A DNA stretch of 54,770 nucleotides from Novosphingobium organovorum (GCF_022832435.1 NZ_JALHLF010000016.1:1-54770); one strand, 5' to 3'; positions 25,313 to 36,266 are shown, counted from the stretch's first letter. Program-made: numbers and translations. The notes: generated by a model not told the origin, from the letters alone.

Positions 25313-28300
25313 GCCTTTGCGCCATTACCACGAGCAAGGCCGACACGGGTGACCTCGACAATCTTGTCGGTGATGACTTTGGCCTTTTCCAATCCGGTCA
25401 AGCCGAAGAGACGCGGCAATAAGGCTTTACGGATGGCCGCTTCAATGTTTGCTGGATTCAGCGAATTTTCCGCGATGGCGTTCTCGACAAACTTCTCCAT
25501 ATCCAGCGCTGCGTGGATGAACTCCTCTTGTTCAACCGCTTCAGCGACCACATCCCCCATCTCCAGCCGGATAATCCCGAAATAGGCGCTGGCGTGACGA
25601 TGACCTTCGAGGCCTTTGGGCAGATCGTCGACGGTCTTGGCAGCGAGCTTTTCCTCCAAATCTTTGAACAGAACATACTGTTTGTAGGGGTGATCGAAGA
25701 GCGCGGACGCCTCCGCAATGGCGCGCTTGAGAAGGTCGGAAAAAAATAGCTGCGCATAGGGATCGTCAGCCAATTCCTGCTCAATCGTCTTGCGCACTCT
25801 GGATCGGATGATATCGGTTTCGTTCCGGGTTTTCTCAGGAGACCAGGTTTCGGCGGCCGGTTGATTCCCAAGCTCGTTGACGATCAGAACGCCGCCCACG
25901 TTCTCCACGTCCTCACCCACAACATAGCGATCGACCAGTCTCCTGATCTGGTCTTCGTAGGCGCTGTAATCGACGGCTTCCTGTGCGTCCTGCTTCACAA
26001 TCTTGCGAAGGTTGGTAAAGAACTTGAGGTCGCGCTTGTATTCCGCAATTTGCACCTCGGTGATCGATGTGTCTTCGAAGAAGGAACGCGATCCCAGAGC
26101 GATCTTCAAACACATGCCGTAGGCTGTCAGCGCCTCGTAGAAATCCTCCCTGATCTTCTGGTTCAGGTCGATAGGTGATCCGCCCTCGCTCTCGCGAGTC
26201 TGTGGCACCAGCAGCTGCCGATACTGCTCGATATCGGCCCTGTTCTTGACCGGCCTGAAAATCGCCCAGAGCTCGGCGTGGAGGCCTGGCAATCGCTTAT
26301 ACTCGGTGCTGACATCGGCATAGAGTTGATCAATGTCGTCGAGATCGAAGCCGCCCTGAGTGCGTTCAGCGAGGTCCTGATATTCCGTGAGCGCGGTATC
26401 CAACGCCTTCAGAATGCCCCGATAGTCGATGAGCAAACCGTACTTCTTTTGCTCATGCAGCCGGTTCACGCGGGCGATGGCCTGGATCAGATTGTGCTGT
26501 TCGAGCTTCTTGTCGATATAGAGGACAGCGTTGCGCGGTTCATCAAATCCAGTGAGCAACTTGTCGACCACGATCAGGATGTCGGGTCGGCCCTCGGTCG
26601 AGAAATCCTCGATAACTTGGCGCTCGTAATCCTCGGGCTCGCCACGCACGTTTTCCTTCCACCATTGCAGCACCTCGGGCAGCTCTGCCTCATCAACTTC
26701 CGAATGGCCTTCGCGGGTATCAGGGGGCGAAATGACGATAGCGCTGCTGACCAGACCGGTTGCATCGAGCGCCTTCTTGTAGCGGATGGCTGACCGCTTG
26801 GAATCGGTAGCCAGCTGACCCTTTAGACCGAGATCGAGATCCTTGAAGTTTTCCTTGAAATGGGTCGCGATATCGAGTGCAATCAGATTGATCCGGTCGC
26901 CAGAGCCATAAACCGCGCCCTTGGTCCCGAACTTCTTCTTGAGATCGCCCCTTTGCTCATCGGAAAGGCCAGCGGTTACCTTCTCGAACCAGTTGTCGAT
27001 CGCGCGCTCGTTCACGTCGAGGATCGGTTTCCGTTCCTCGTAGAGCAGCGGCGTTACCGTGCCGTCCGACACGGCGTCCTTCATCGTGTAGGCGTGAACG
27101 ATCCGCCCGAACTTGTTGGCCGTCTTGTCGTCCTTCAGCAGCGGCGTGCCGGTGAACGCAACATAGGCGGCGTTTGGCAGTGCCTTGCGCATCCGCTCGT
27201 GGTTCTCGCCGCCCTGGCTACGGTGGCCTTCATCGACCAGCACGATCATGTCAGCGCTGTTGTTGCGGCATTCGGCGTGGCGCGCGGCGCTGCCGAACTT
27301 GTTGATGATCGTGAAGATGATCCGCTCAGTTCCCTTGCCGATGCGCTTGGCCAGATCGCGGCCCGATTGCGCCTTCGCCTTGCCCGCATCTTTCGAACCA
27401 ATGTCCGAGCCGAAGGCTCCACCGGTCAAGAAGTTGCCTGCCAGTTGCTTTTCCAGATCGCGGCGGTCGGTCACCACAACCAGACGGCAGGCCTTAAGCT
27501 TCTCGTGCAGCAGCAGCGCCTTGCACAGCATCACCATCGTGAAGCTCTTGCCCGAACCGGTGGTGTGCCAAATCACCCCGCCTTCGCGTGCGCCATCGGG
27601 CTTGACCCGGCTGATCTGGTCAAGCAGCGCGCGGATGCCAAAGAATTGCTGATGGCGGGCTACGATCTTGTCTACCTTGCGGTCGAACAGGACGTATGAG
27701 CGGACGAATTCGAGCAGGCGCTCGGGCGTGCACAGGCCGATCATCAGTCGGTCCTGTGCGGTGACAGCCTGTTCGCCGCTCCATAGGTGCCGAAAGTGGT
27801 CACGCACTTCGCGCACATGGTTCTTCAGGATCGTCGCGCGCGGATCGATTTCCGTTACGGCGTTCTTGATCTGTCGGAAATGGTCCTCGGAAAACTCCTC
27901 TTCGCGCCATTGCGCCCAAAACTTGCGCGGGGTCCTGGTGGTGCCATAGCGTCCATCAGTCATGCCGATGGAGAGCAGCAGATGGGCATAGGCGAACAGG
28001 TGCGGGATTTCCTCCTGCCCCTGATTGCGGATCGTTTGACTGATCCCTTCGTCGACCATCGACTTGTTGGGATTGCCACTGTCGGGCCGCTTGGCTTCGA
28101 TCACCAGCAGCGGGATGCCGTTGACGAAGCCGACGATATCAGGCCGCCGCGTGTGGGTGCCCGGTACGGCGAGCACCTCCATCTCATCACTGACGACAAA
28201 GCTGTTTGCCAGCGGGTGAGCCCAGTCGATGATCGGCACGGTGACGCTGTGCTTCTTGCCATCAACGAATTCGGTGACGGTGATGCCCAGCGTGATGGCG

Positions 28301-28593
28301 TTGTAGAGCTTCTCGTTGGCGGTGATCAGCCCTTCATTGAGCGCGGGCGACGTCAGCTCGCGGACAATCTGATCGATCGCGTTGGTCGAAAGCGGGTAGG
28401 TCCGTCCCTTGTAGTCGAAGGTCCGCCGCCGCAGCTGCTCAACCAGCACATCTCGCAGGACGACTCCCTGATTGCCCCCGCGCGCGGCGAGGCAAGCCTC
28501 GGGCGAGAGATAGTCCCAGCCTAGCGACACCAACGTTGCAAGGGCCGGGATATGGGAGCTGTAGAGCTCGGCGGTATTGGGAGTAATGGTCAT
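25309..28593 (-). CDS. hsdR: Type I restriction enzyme, R subunit
   Basis: The protein has 1094 residues from the ATG at 28593 (ggggtgg upstream); a longer frame to 28629 lacks support. The nuclease site RPDIVGFVNGIPLLVIEAK gives Asp152, Glu166 and Lys168 (PD-(D/E)xK). The motor has Walker A IWHTTGSGKSF (~344-350), DEGHRSQ, then FTGTPL, and the late helicase motif QAIARVNRLHEQKKYG. It moves DNA through the complex and cuts at a distance once HsdS has bound an unmethylated site. A 204-base gap separates it from the upstream cassette, so it may have its own control. Confidence 0.96.
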   Translation of the reverse strand: MTITPNTAELYSSHIPALATLVSLGWDYLSPEACLAARGGNQGVVLRDVLVEQLRRRTFDYKGRTYPLSTNAIDQIVRELTSPALNEGLITANEKLYNAITLGITVTEFVDGKKHSVTVPIIDWAHPLANSFVVSDEMEVLAVPGTHTRRPDIVGFVNGIPLLVIEAKRPDSGNPNKSMVDEGISQTIRNQGQEEIPHLFAYAHLLLSIGMTDGRYGTTRTPRKFWAQWREEEFSEDHFRQIKNAVTEIDPRATILKNHVREVRDHFRHLWSGEQAVTAQDRLMIGLCTPERLLEFVRSYVLFDRKVDKIVARHQQFFGIRALLDQISRVKPDGAREGGVIWHTTGSGKSFTMVMLCKALLLHEKLKACRLVVVTDRRDLEKQLAGNFLTGGAFGSDIGSKDAGKAKAQSGRDLAKRIGKGTERIIFTIINKFGSAARHAECRNNSADMIVLVDEGHRSQGGENHERMRKALPNAAYVAFTGTPLLKDDKTANKFGRIVHAYTMKDAVSDGTVTPLLYEERKPILDVNERAIDNWFEKVTAGLSDEQRGDLKKKFGTKGAVYGSGDRINLIALDIATHFKENFKDLDLGLKGQLATDSKRSAIRYKKALDATGLVSSAIVISPPDTREGHSEVDEAELPEVLQWWKENVRGEPEDYERQVIEDFSTEGRPDILIVVDKLLTGFDEPRNAVLYIDKKLEQHNLIQAIARVNRLHEQKKYGLLIDYRGILKALDTALTEYQDLAERTQGGFDLDDIDQLYADVSTEYKRLPGLHAELWAIFRPVKNRADIEQYRQLLVPQTRESEGGSPIDLNQKIREDFYEALTAYGMCLKIALGSRSFFEDTSITEVQIAEYKRDLKFFTNLRKIVKQDAQEAVDYSAYEDQIRRLVDRYVVGEDVENVGGVLIVNELGNQPAAETWSPEKTRNETDIIRSRVRKTIEQELADDPYAQLFFSDLLKRAIAEASALFDHPYKQYVLFKDLEEKLAAKTVDDLPKGLEGHRHASAYFGIIRLEMGDVVAEAVEQEEFIHAALDMEKFVENAIAENSLNPANIEAAIRKALLPRLFGLTGLEKAKVITDKIVEVTRVGLARGNGAKA

Positions 28594-28699
28594 TGCGCCA
28601 CCCCAGTCAACCGATTGGGATAACGGCATTTCTCACGAATTGCGGAATTGCTCCCAGCTTCACAAGCGACGAGCCGAGTCAACTCTTTGTTGACATGTT

Positions 28700-28713
28700 G
28701 GGGATATATCCCC
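28700..28713. promoter_or_regulatory. Perfect 14-base palindrome upstream of hsdR
   Basis: ggggatatatcccc is a perfect palindrome in the only sizeable gap of the operon, 107 bases ahead of the hsdR start. It has the look of an operator for a dimeric regulator. A second repeat acgctgg/ccagcgt (28766-28780) lies beyond it. The binding protein is not known. Confidence 0.5.
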
Positions 28714-28797
28714 AGATCACTTCCGAGTTCACTGCCTACCGGCTTTGAACCTATCAAGGCCTTGGACGCTGGGCCAGCGTAGCGAACCAACGTCCAA

Positions 28798-29259
28798 TTA
28801 TCCCTTTCGCAGCACATTTTCGCAATCCTGTCTGTTCCAGGCTGGGGCCTGCTGGACCTTGGGCAGACGGTTGTTGTTGACCGCATAGCAGGTCAGGAAT
28901 TCGGCCTTCAGGCTGCCGTCCTGCTTCATGCCCATGATCAGCACGACGATGAAATTCTGGTGGCGCAGTTCCACGCGCCGCGCCGGATCATGCGTCTTTG
29001 TTTTGGCAAGATAGCCTTGCAGGCGTTGTGTCGTGGGATCGGTCAGTGTGGCTTCGATCCAGTCCATCCGCTCGGCGCGGACAGCCGAAAACGTATCGTC
29101 CTTGTGGACCACGGTATCGAAGAAGGCGTGATAGAAAGCGTGGCGTTTGAAAAAGACGGGGATGCCGTCATGCGTCATCAGCGGCCCGGCGCAATACTTG
29201 GCCACGAAATGCTGCTGATAGGCGGCCTGATCCGCCAGCTTGAGCAAGGGTGGCGGCAT
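28798..29259 (-). CDS. Small uncharacterised protein, possible BECR-fold nuclease
   Basis: The protein has 153 residues; start and preceding stop overlap as TAATG. The segment RMDWIEATLTDPTTQ followed by RRVELRHQNFIVVLIMGMK and EFLTCYAVNNNRLP is arranged like the small phage/polymorphic-toxin nucleases of the barnase-EndoU-ColicinE5-RelE group (W-I-x-x-T-L, then a basic strand, then a hydrophobic strand ending F-x-T-C-Y). This is pattern reading, not a firm family assignment. It is the last gene of the cassette inside the RM operon. Confidence 0.55.
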   Translation of the reverse strand: MPPPLLKLADQAAYQQHFVAKYCAGPLMTHDGIPVFFKRHAFYHAFFDTVVHKDDTFSAVRAERMDWIEATLTDPTTQRLQGYLAKTKTHDPARRVELRHQNFIVVLIMGMKQDGSLKAEFLTCYAVNNNRLPKVQQAPAWNRQDCENVLRKG

Positions 29260-29960
29260 TACCAGCCTCCCTGCAGATTGATCTTGAAGACGTTAAACTT
29301 TTCCTCGCTCTTCCAAGTCGGCCCGATCTTGCGGCCGAGACGCGCCTCGATCCGTTCGACGATAGCCAGCTTGGCGGGCGATGCGGGCGCATCGAAGTTG
29401 AGGCGGCTGCTGGCTGCGCCCAGAAGGATGTCACACAGCTGCATCAGCACCAGCTGGCCGGATGGCAGGGGCTGCACATTCAAAATTTCGGCGGAAAGGT
29501 TCGCATTGCTCAGCACCTTGCGCAGTTCGGCAAGGCGGGTGGGCGAACGGTTGGATTTCAGGTCGCAGAAGACGGTGTATTCGTTAAAGTCCAGAATCCA
29601 GTGGTGCAGCAGCTGATAATAGAATTTGTAGAAGCCCAGTTCGCCGTCACCATCGTGGAAGTGGTCCAGATTAGTCTTTTCGTGATCCACTGCGATACAG
29701 CGGAAGCGCATATCCGCTGCGTAGCCGAAGAAGAGGTCGATAACCTCGGCATAGAAATCAAGCCGGGAAGGAGAAATCTTGCGCCATTTCATTTCGCCAT
29801 GAACGTTATGCCGCTCGCGCAGCGCTGCGATCTTGGCCTTGGCCTCTTCGCGCAAGTCGGCTGGCAGCCACAGCGCGCCGATCATCAGATACTTGGCGCG
29901 TGGCTTTTCGGAGGTGAAGAGGTCCGGTAGGGCCTCATCGCAGTAGACTTCGAACTTCAT
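29259..29960 (-). CDS. DUF3800 domain protein
   Basis: The protein has 233 residues from the ATG at 29960, which overlaps the preceding stop as ATGA. DUF3800 is recognised from the start EVYCDEALPDLF (first acidic residue pair), LMIGALWLP, EMKWRKISPSRLDFYAEVID, then FCDLKSNRSPTRL and QLCDILLGA. The family has an RNase H-like fold with conserved acidic residues and is common in mobile elements and defence loci; activity is not established. It lies between an unknown gene and the possible small nuclease. Confidence 0.8.
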   Translation of the reverse strand: MKFEVYCDEALPDLFTSEKPRAKYLMIGALWLPADLREEAKAKIAALRERHNVHGEMKWRKISPSRLDFYAEVIDLFFGYAADMRFRCIAVDHEKTNLDHFHDGDGELGFYKFYYQLLHHWILDFNEYTVFCDLKSNRSPTRLAELRKVLSNANLSAEILNVQPLPSGQLVLMQLCDILLGAASSRLNFDAPASPAKLAIVERIEARLGRKIGPTWKSEEKFNVFKINLQGGW

Positions 29961-30295
29961 GCCGCCCGGCTCCTCAGCTCGACTACCGCCAGGAACAGGC
30001 TGAATAGCTGTCCGGCCAGGCGCTCGGCCTTTTGCCAGGACATGCGCTGCGCGGTGGCGTCGAAGGCATTGTCCCACTGCGTTGGCGGCGGGACGGAAGT
30101 GAGTTCGCGGTAAAGGCTGTCCAGCGATGCCGCGAGTTCGTCGGGCAGCTTGTGCATCTTCGGGCTGCGGATCGGCAGGAGATACTGCTTGCCAACGCGC
30201 GCGAGGCGTTCCGGGCGGGTGCCTTTGCCGGTCGCCATGATCTCCATCGCGCCCAACAGCTTTTCATAGGCATAGCCGTAGGGCGCGATTGCCAT
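29957..30295 (-). CDS. Uncharacterised cassette gene after hsdS
   Basis: The protein has 112 residues, mostly helical (PDELAASLDSLYRELTSV, then ERLAGQLFSLFLAVVELR). The ATG overlaps the hsdS stop as TGATG, and its own stop overlaps the DUF3800 start, so all three are translated from one message. No domain is recognised. It may be the partner or immunity-like protein of the DUF3800/small protein pair; this is only suggested by position. Confidence 0.65.
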   Translation of the reverse strand: MAIAPYGYAYEKLLGAMEIMATGKGTRPERLARVGKQYLLPIRSPKMHKLPDELAASLDSLYRELTSVPPPTQWDNAFDATAQRMSWQKAERLAGQLFSLFLAVVELRSRAA

Positions 30296-31449
30296 CAGGC
30301 CACCTCGCTTTCCGGGAGTTTGATCCTCCGTTTGCCGGTGAGCAGTTGTTGCATCAGCGCTGCTTTTTCCTGGCGGAGGGCGGTGAGTTGGGTCTCGTAG
30401 GCGCGAGTGGAATCGTCCATGCTCGCAAACGCCGCTGCAATTGCTCGCTGCTCCTCGATGTCAGGTACGCAAGTGCGGATCTTCGCGAGGTGGGGATACT
30501 TGAGGTTCCAAGTGTCGGACACCAGCCCCTGCGAATGGCGTTCAAACACGTGGATCATCTTCGGCTGCTTGAACAAGTAGGCATAGAACAAGGCATCATG
30601 CCCCTTGCGCGGGGTGACGATGGTGTATGCTGGGCTGACTTTTCCGGTCAGCGTGCTGAGAGCAGAAGCTCCCTGCCACATACGCATGGTGTTGTAGGCA
30701 ATGTCGCCAGCGCGGACCGTCTTGTAGTTTGACTGATCATCGCTCGAAATGTTCCGGCGACCGGCTTCGCCTTGGGGAATGACGCCGTTCGCCTGTGTTA
30801 CCGAGAGCAGAGGAAGCTGATCGTCGCCACGCTCCACGCGTTCCGAGAAAGCGGCTCCAAGCCTGATCTCACGCCACTCGCCCGAAAAGCCGGGGAGGCG
30901 TTTTTTGGATGGGGTGGTGCTTTGCGGGAGCAGCTGCTGCATCAGCGCCTGCTTCTGCGCGCGGGCGTTGGCGATTAGCGCCTCGACTGTCTCGATAGCG
31001 CGGTTCCAGGTTTCAACGGCAGTCCAAATAGCCTTCTGCTCATTCTCGGGCGGGAAATAGAAGCGTAGGCCATAAATCGGCTTTTGGCTTACTAGTGGTT
31101 GACCACCCTTCGCGCGCAGACGCGACAAATCATAATGCTGAAGCTTGATTGCAAGGAAACGGCGGTCAAAGCCTGCCTCGATGGTTTTGACGTAAAGCGC
31201 GTTATCCGTGATCCACTTTGCCCCCGGCACAAAGCGGGTAATGCCGCAGTACTCGCCAACACGCCCGATGATAATGTCGTCTCCATGTGAGTTGGCCATA
31301 GCGGAAAATCCGAGTACGCCATTTCCGCCATACACGGGGTTCCGGCACTGTTCGTCGGCGACAGCGACAACATCGGCAGGCCTGCCGTCTCCGCTGGCCA
31401 GTTTGATTACGTTACCGAGCTGAAGCTCCCGCCACCCCTCCGGAATCAT
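30295..31449 (-). CDS. hsdS: Type I restriction enzyme, S subunit (two target domains)
   Basis: The protein has 384 residues with the usual two halves. Each half has a target recognition domain and a helical spacer: PEGWRELQLGNVIKLASGDG at the start, NEQKAIWTAVETWNRAIETV as the first spacer, then WREIRLGAAFSERVERGDDQ and IEEQRAIAAAFASMDDSTRA as the second. It selects the DNA sequence for methylation and cutting. The start overlaps the rhuM stop (ATGA). A second, half-sized S gene is present at 34021. Confidence 0.93.
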   Translation of the reverse strand: MIPEGWRELQLGNVIKLASGDGRPADVVAVADEQCRNPVYGGNGVLGFSAMANSHGDDIIIGRVGEYCGITRFVPGAKWITDNALYVKTIEAGFDRRFLAIKLQHYDLSRLRAKGGQPLVSQKPIYGLRFYFPPENEQKAIWTAVETWNRAIETVEALIANARAQKQALMQQLLPQSTTPSKKRLPGFSGEWREIRLGAAFSERVERGDDQLPLLSVTQANGVIPQGEAGRRNISSDDQSNYKTVRAGDIAYNTMRMWQGASALSTLTGKVSPAYTIVTPRKGHDALFYAYLFKQPKMIHVFERHSQGLVSDTWNLKYPHLAKIRTCVPDIEEQRAIAAAFASMDDSTRAYETQLTALRQEKAALMQQLLTGKRRIKLPESEVA

Positions 31450-32479
31450 TTCGCACCGCCTTTGCCCTTGGCGGGCTTGTCAACGGCAAGCTTTTTCACC
31501 TTGGCGGTGGCCTCGATGAAATGCTGCTCAACCGCGCTCGGCGCATTGATCGCGCGGGCATGCCAGCGGTCATATTCGGCATCGACATGGCGCTGCGCCT
31601 GTTTGGCGGAAACCCGGCCCGCGCCATCGAGCAGCGGGTGATAGCCCAGCTTGAGGAAATCATCCAGCTTGGCGATCCAGTCGGCCATGTGCATCGGCTT
31701 GCGGTTCTTCGCCATCGCCTCGGCAAATTCCAGGAAGGCGACGGTGATGCGGTTCAGCGTCTCCATCTCCTCATCCTGCAGATAGTTCTTGGCGATCTGC
31801 GCGTCCTGCTTGGTGGGCAAGCGCCCCCGCTTTTCGCCAGGCCAGCTGGTCAGCCCCATCATCGGCTTGGCGGCATCGGCGCGCGCCAGTTTGGTTTCCG
31901 CTGCCGTCTGGCCGTGGGCAGCGTGGTGCATCTTGTTCTGCACCGTCTGGAAGAACTGCTGGCTGGCCTCTGCCCTGGGATCATAGTCCACGGCCGTGGC
32001 GTAGATATCCAGCACCTTCTTGTAGAACAGCTTCTCCGACGCGCGGATATCGCGGATGCGGGCGAGCAGCTCTTCGAAATAGTCGTTGTCCGGCTCCTTC
32101 AGGCGCTCGTCGTCCATGACGAAGCCCTTGACCAGATACTCGCTCAGCGCCTCTGACGCCCATCGCCGGAACTGCATGCCCCGAAGCGACCGCACGCGGA
32201 AGCCGACCGCGAGGATCATTTGCAGGTTGTAGAGCAAAATCTGGCGGGAAACCTTGCGTTTCCCCTCGGTTTGAACTGTCAAGTTTTCTTTGACAGTTGC
32301 CGTTTCCTCGAGCTCGCCCTCTTCCAGAATGTTCCGGACGTGCAGGCTGATGCTCTGCTTGGTGGTCTGGAACAGCTCGGCCATTTCGGCCTGGCTGAGC
32401 CAGACGCTGCCATCGCTCGCCTGAAGGCGGATGACGGTGACGCCATCTTCCGTCTGGTACTGGATGATCTCGCCAGCCA

Positions 32480-32480
<1 letters not shown>
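31446..32480 (-). CDS. RhuM family protein
   Basis: The protein has 344 residues with the RhuM/virulence-protein pattern: GSVWLSQAEMAELFQTTKQS (helix-turn-helix-like), SLHVRNILEEGELEE, LLYNLQMILAVGFRVRSLRG and RRWASEALSEYLVKGFVMDD. It is often found within type I RM operons; its role there is unclear, perhaps regulation or DNA binding. It overlaps hsdM (TGATG) and hsdS (ATGA). Confidence 0.9.
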
Positions 32481-34020
<1,540 letters not shown>

Positions 34021-34024
<4 letters not shown>

Positions 34025-34644
34025 GATGTTCTCTGCTCCGAGCGCTGAAAGGCAGGTGCAAGCAGCTGCCGGGCAATGGCCGCCATTTCGGCGGCTCTGT
34101 TGTCGATAAGTTGGGTGAGGATCGCACGTTCGCTGCGCATTGCCGCATCCAAATCGACAATGTGCTGCTGCTGCGCCAGTGGTGGGATCGTGATCGGCAG
34201 GCTCTCAACCACCTCGCGTTTGAGATTGAGGATGTAGGAGCCGGTCGCGCCCGCTGCGAAGTGGTCTTGCGCGGGCTTCTGCATCATCTGCCAAGCCAGG
34301 AATTGGGGCAGGATCGCACTTGTCATGACGCGAATGACGAAGAAATGCGGCGAGCAAACGACCTGCTCACCGCGTTCCTCGATGCAATAGGGGAAGTTGC
34401 GTCCACCGCGCGTGGACAAAATGATGTCGTCGGGCCGAAGAAATGCTTTTGTGGATGGGCGTGGCAGCTCGATGCGCGAAAGCCCATTCCAACCGATCCC
34501 AGCGTCAGGATCGGTATTGCGCATTTGTATAACGGCGACCCCGCCTTTCGGCAGTGCGTCGATCTTGCCGCGAAAAGGGTAGCCTGCAGAGATTGACGCG
34601 AAGCCACCCAACACACCAAAATCATATGCATCAAAGCGCTTCAT
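34021..34644 (-). CDS. hsdS: Half-sized S subunit with one target domain
   Basis: The protein has 207 residues with a single recognition domain (GVLGGFASISAGYPFRGKID, then DIILSTRGGRNFPYC, then GSYILNLKREVVESLPITIP) and one helical spacer (QQHIVDLDAAMRSERAILTQ). The start is set at 34644 because the upstream ATG at 34653 lies within the -10 element; the message would then be almost leaderless. It is first in the operon. Single-domain S proteins can work as dimers and would read a palindromic site, so the system may have a second specificity. Confidence 0.8.
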
Positions 34645-34651
34645 GCGACTC

Positions 34652-34680
34652 ATAATGAGTTGGCAGACAAGGTTTGTCAA
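34652..34680 (-). promoter_or_regulatory. Sigma-70 promoter for the RM operon
   Basis: On the minus strand TTGACA (34680-34675) and CATTAT (34657-34652) are separated by 17 bases. Transcription would start near 34645, right at the ATG of the half-S gene, giving a leaderless message. The -35 is a full consensus match. Confidence 0.65.
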
Positions 34681-34862
34681 TCCATCGTGCATTAAGGCGC
34701 TTGACGCATCGAAAATGTGATATGCGGCCTAGCTTCCTAGCTTCGTTTGATCGTGTGCAATCTCGGCGACGTACCTGCGTTACCATCGAGCAGTCGGAAT
34801 GGCGGCTTCTGGCCTTTGCATTCTGCAAGGGAGACGCTCCGGATCGTCCGACCAAGCTGACG

Positions 34863-36047
34863 TCAGATTGTTCGTGAGAGCAACGGCTCCGTACCCTCGC
34901 TGAGGATCGCAAGATATCGCCGGTAGCTGAAAACGCGACCACGCCGCCTGCCCGTGATTTCCTCAACCACCCCCAAGCATTCAAGGTCGGCGAGCACCGC
35001 GTTCACGGTCGGCGCCGACAGGCCAGTCCGTTCGACCAGTTGGTTCGCATTGAGGAACGGGTTCTGCTGGAACAGATCATGGACGCGCAGCGCCGATCCG
35101 GCACGATCACTCTCAGCGGTGATCCGTTCGCGATCCTCCTTGAACAGATCGACGATGCGGGTGGCAGCGTCAAAGGCCTGATTGGCGGTATCGGCCACGC
35201 CGGCGAGGAAGAAATCGAGCCAAGCCTCCCACGCGCCGCGCTCGCGAACCTCTTGCAGCAGCCGGTAATAGTCGTTCCGGTGCGTCTTCAGATACAGGCT
35301 GAGGTAGAGCAGCGGCTTACGCAGCACGCCGTTGACACAAAGGTACAAGGTGACCAGCAACCTCCCAATGCGGCCGTTGCCATCGAGGAAGGGGTGGATC
35401 GTCTCGAACTGGACGTGAAGCAGGCCTGCCTTGATGAGTGCCGGCAACCGGGATTCGTTTTCGTGCATGAACCGCTCGAAGGCGTCGAGGCAGCCATCGA
35501 GTTCCATGGTTGGCGGCGGAACGAACAGCGCATTGCCCAGGCGGGGGCCGCCAATCCAGTTCTGCGATCGGCGGAATTCGCCGGGACTCTTGGTGCCGCC
35601 CCGGCCGCTTTGCAACAGGCGTTCGTGCATTTCGCGGATGAGGCGAAGCGAGAGCGGCATTTCCTCCAGCCGTTCGAGACCATGCATCATGGCATCGACG
35701 TAGTTAGAGACCTCGCGGATATCGTCGATCGGCTGCCCGGCCTGCGCCTCGGTTTCGAAGCGAAGCAGGTCGGAGAGCGTCGATTGTGTGCCCTCGATCT
35801 GCGACGAAAGCACCGCTTCCTTCCTTACGTACATGTAGAGGAAGAGTTCCTGACGCGGCAGCAGCATGGTGATGCCGTCGAGGCGGCCTAGGGCACGCTC
35901 AGCGAGGCTGAGCCGGTCGAGCAGCGCCAGCACGTCGATCGGTGGCGCAGGTGGCAGCGGCGGCGGCACGAATGCCCTGACAATCTCTCCGGCGACGGGG
36001 GTTTCCACAAAACGGCCCAGCCGCGGATTCGGTTCTGGATCAGCCAT
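34863..36047 (-). CDS. Fic family protein with N-terminal inhibitory helix
   Basis: The protein has 394 residues from the ATG at 36047. Residues ~81-86 carry the inhibitory S-x-x-x-E-G motif (SSQIEGTQSTLSDLL), the catalytic loop is HPFLDGNGRIGRLL (~218-231), complete with His, Asp, Asn and both Arg. A winged-helix region is at the C-terminus (NANQLVERTGLSAPTVNAVL). It should be an AMP-transferase (class II Fic) held off by its own N-terminal helix. A start at 36068 is possible. It lies between the RM operon and the MNT-HEPN gene on the minus strand. Confidence 0.92.
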   Translation of the reverse strand: MADPEPNPRLGRFVETPVAGEIVRAFVPPPLPPAPPIDVLALLDRLSLAERALGRLDGITMLLPRQELFLYMYVRKEAVLSSQIEGTQSTLSDLLRFETEAQAGQPIDDIREVSNYVDAMMHGLERLEEMPLSLRLIREMHERLLQSGRGGTKSPGEFRRSQNWIGGPRLGNALFVPPPTMELDGCLDAFERFMHENESRLPALIKAGLLHVQFETIHPFLDGNGRIGRLLVTLYLCVNGVLRKPLLYLSLYLKTHRNDYYRLLQEVRERGAWEAWLDFFLAGVADTANQAFDAATRIVDLFKEDRERITAESDRAGSALRVHDLFQQNPFLNANQLVERTGLSAPTVNAVLADLECLGVVEEITGRRRGRVFSYRRYLAILSEGTEPLLSRTI

Positions 36048-36069
36048 GCGCGCCAATATGCATGGCACG

Positions 36070-36136
36070 CCTTATTTAAGCAATCTCCCCTTCACTTAAT
36101 TAGCAAATGAGCTAAGATAAGCAGGCTTAAATAAGG
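36070..36136. promoter_or_regulatory. 12-base inverted repeat in the Fic/MNT-HEPN intergenic region
   Basis: ccttatttaagc (36070-36081) is the exact reverse complement of gcttaaataagg (36125-36136). A related motif gctaagataag lies between at 36111-36121. The block is AT-rich against a GC-rich background and lies just upstream of fic on one side and of the nucleotidyltransferase gene on the other. It could be a shared operator. Confidence 0.55.
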
Positions 36137-36266
36137 GAGGCGGCAAGGTGCGCGATCATCTGGAACACACGCTGGATAGCGTTCGTGCGTGACGCGCGAT
36201 CATCGGCGCGCCCGTCGATGTGGTCAAGGCTTGCCAACTTCATGGCGTACCGCGAGAATCCCCTTC

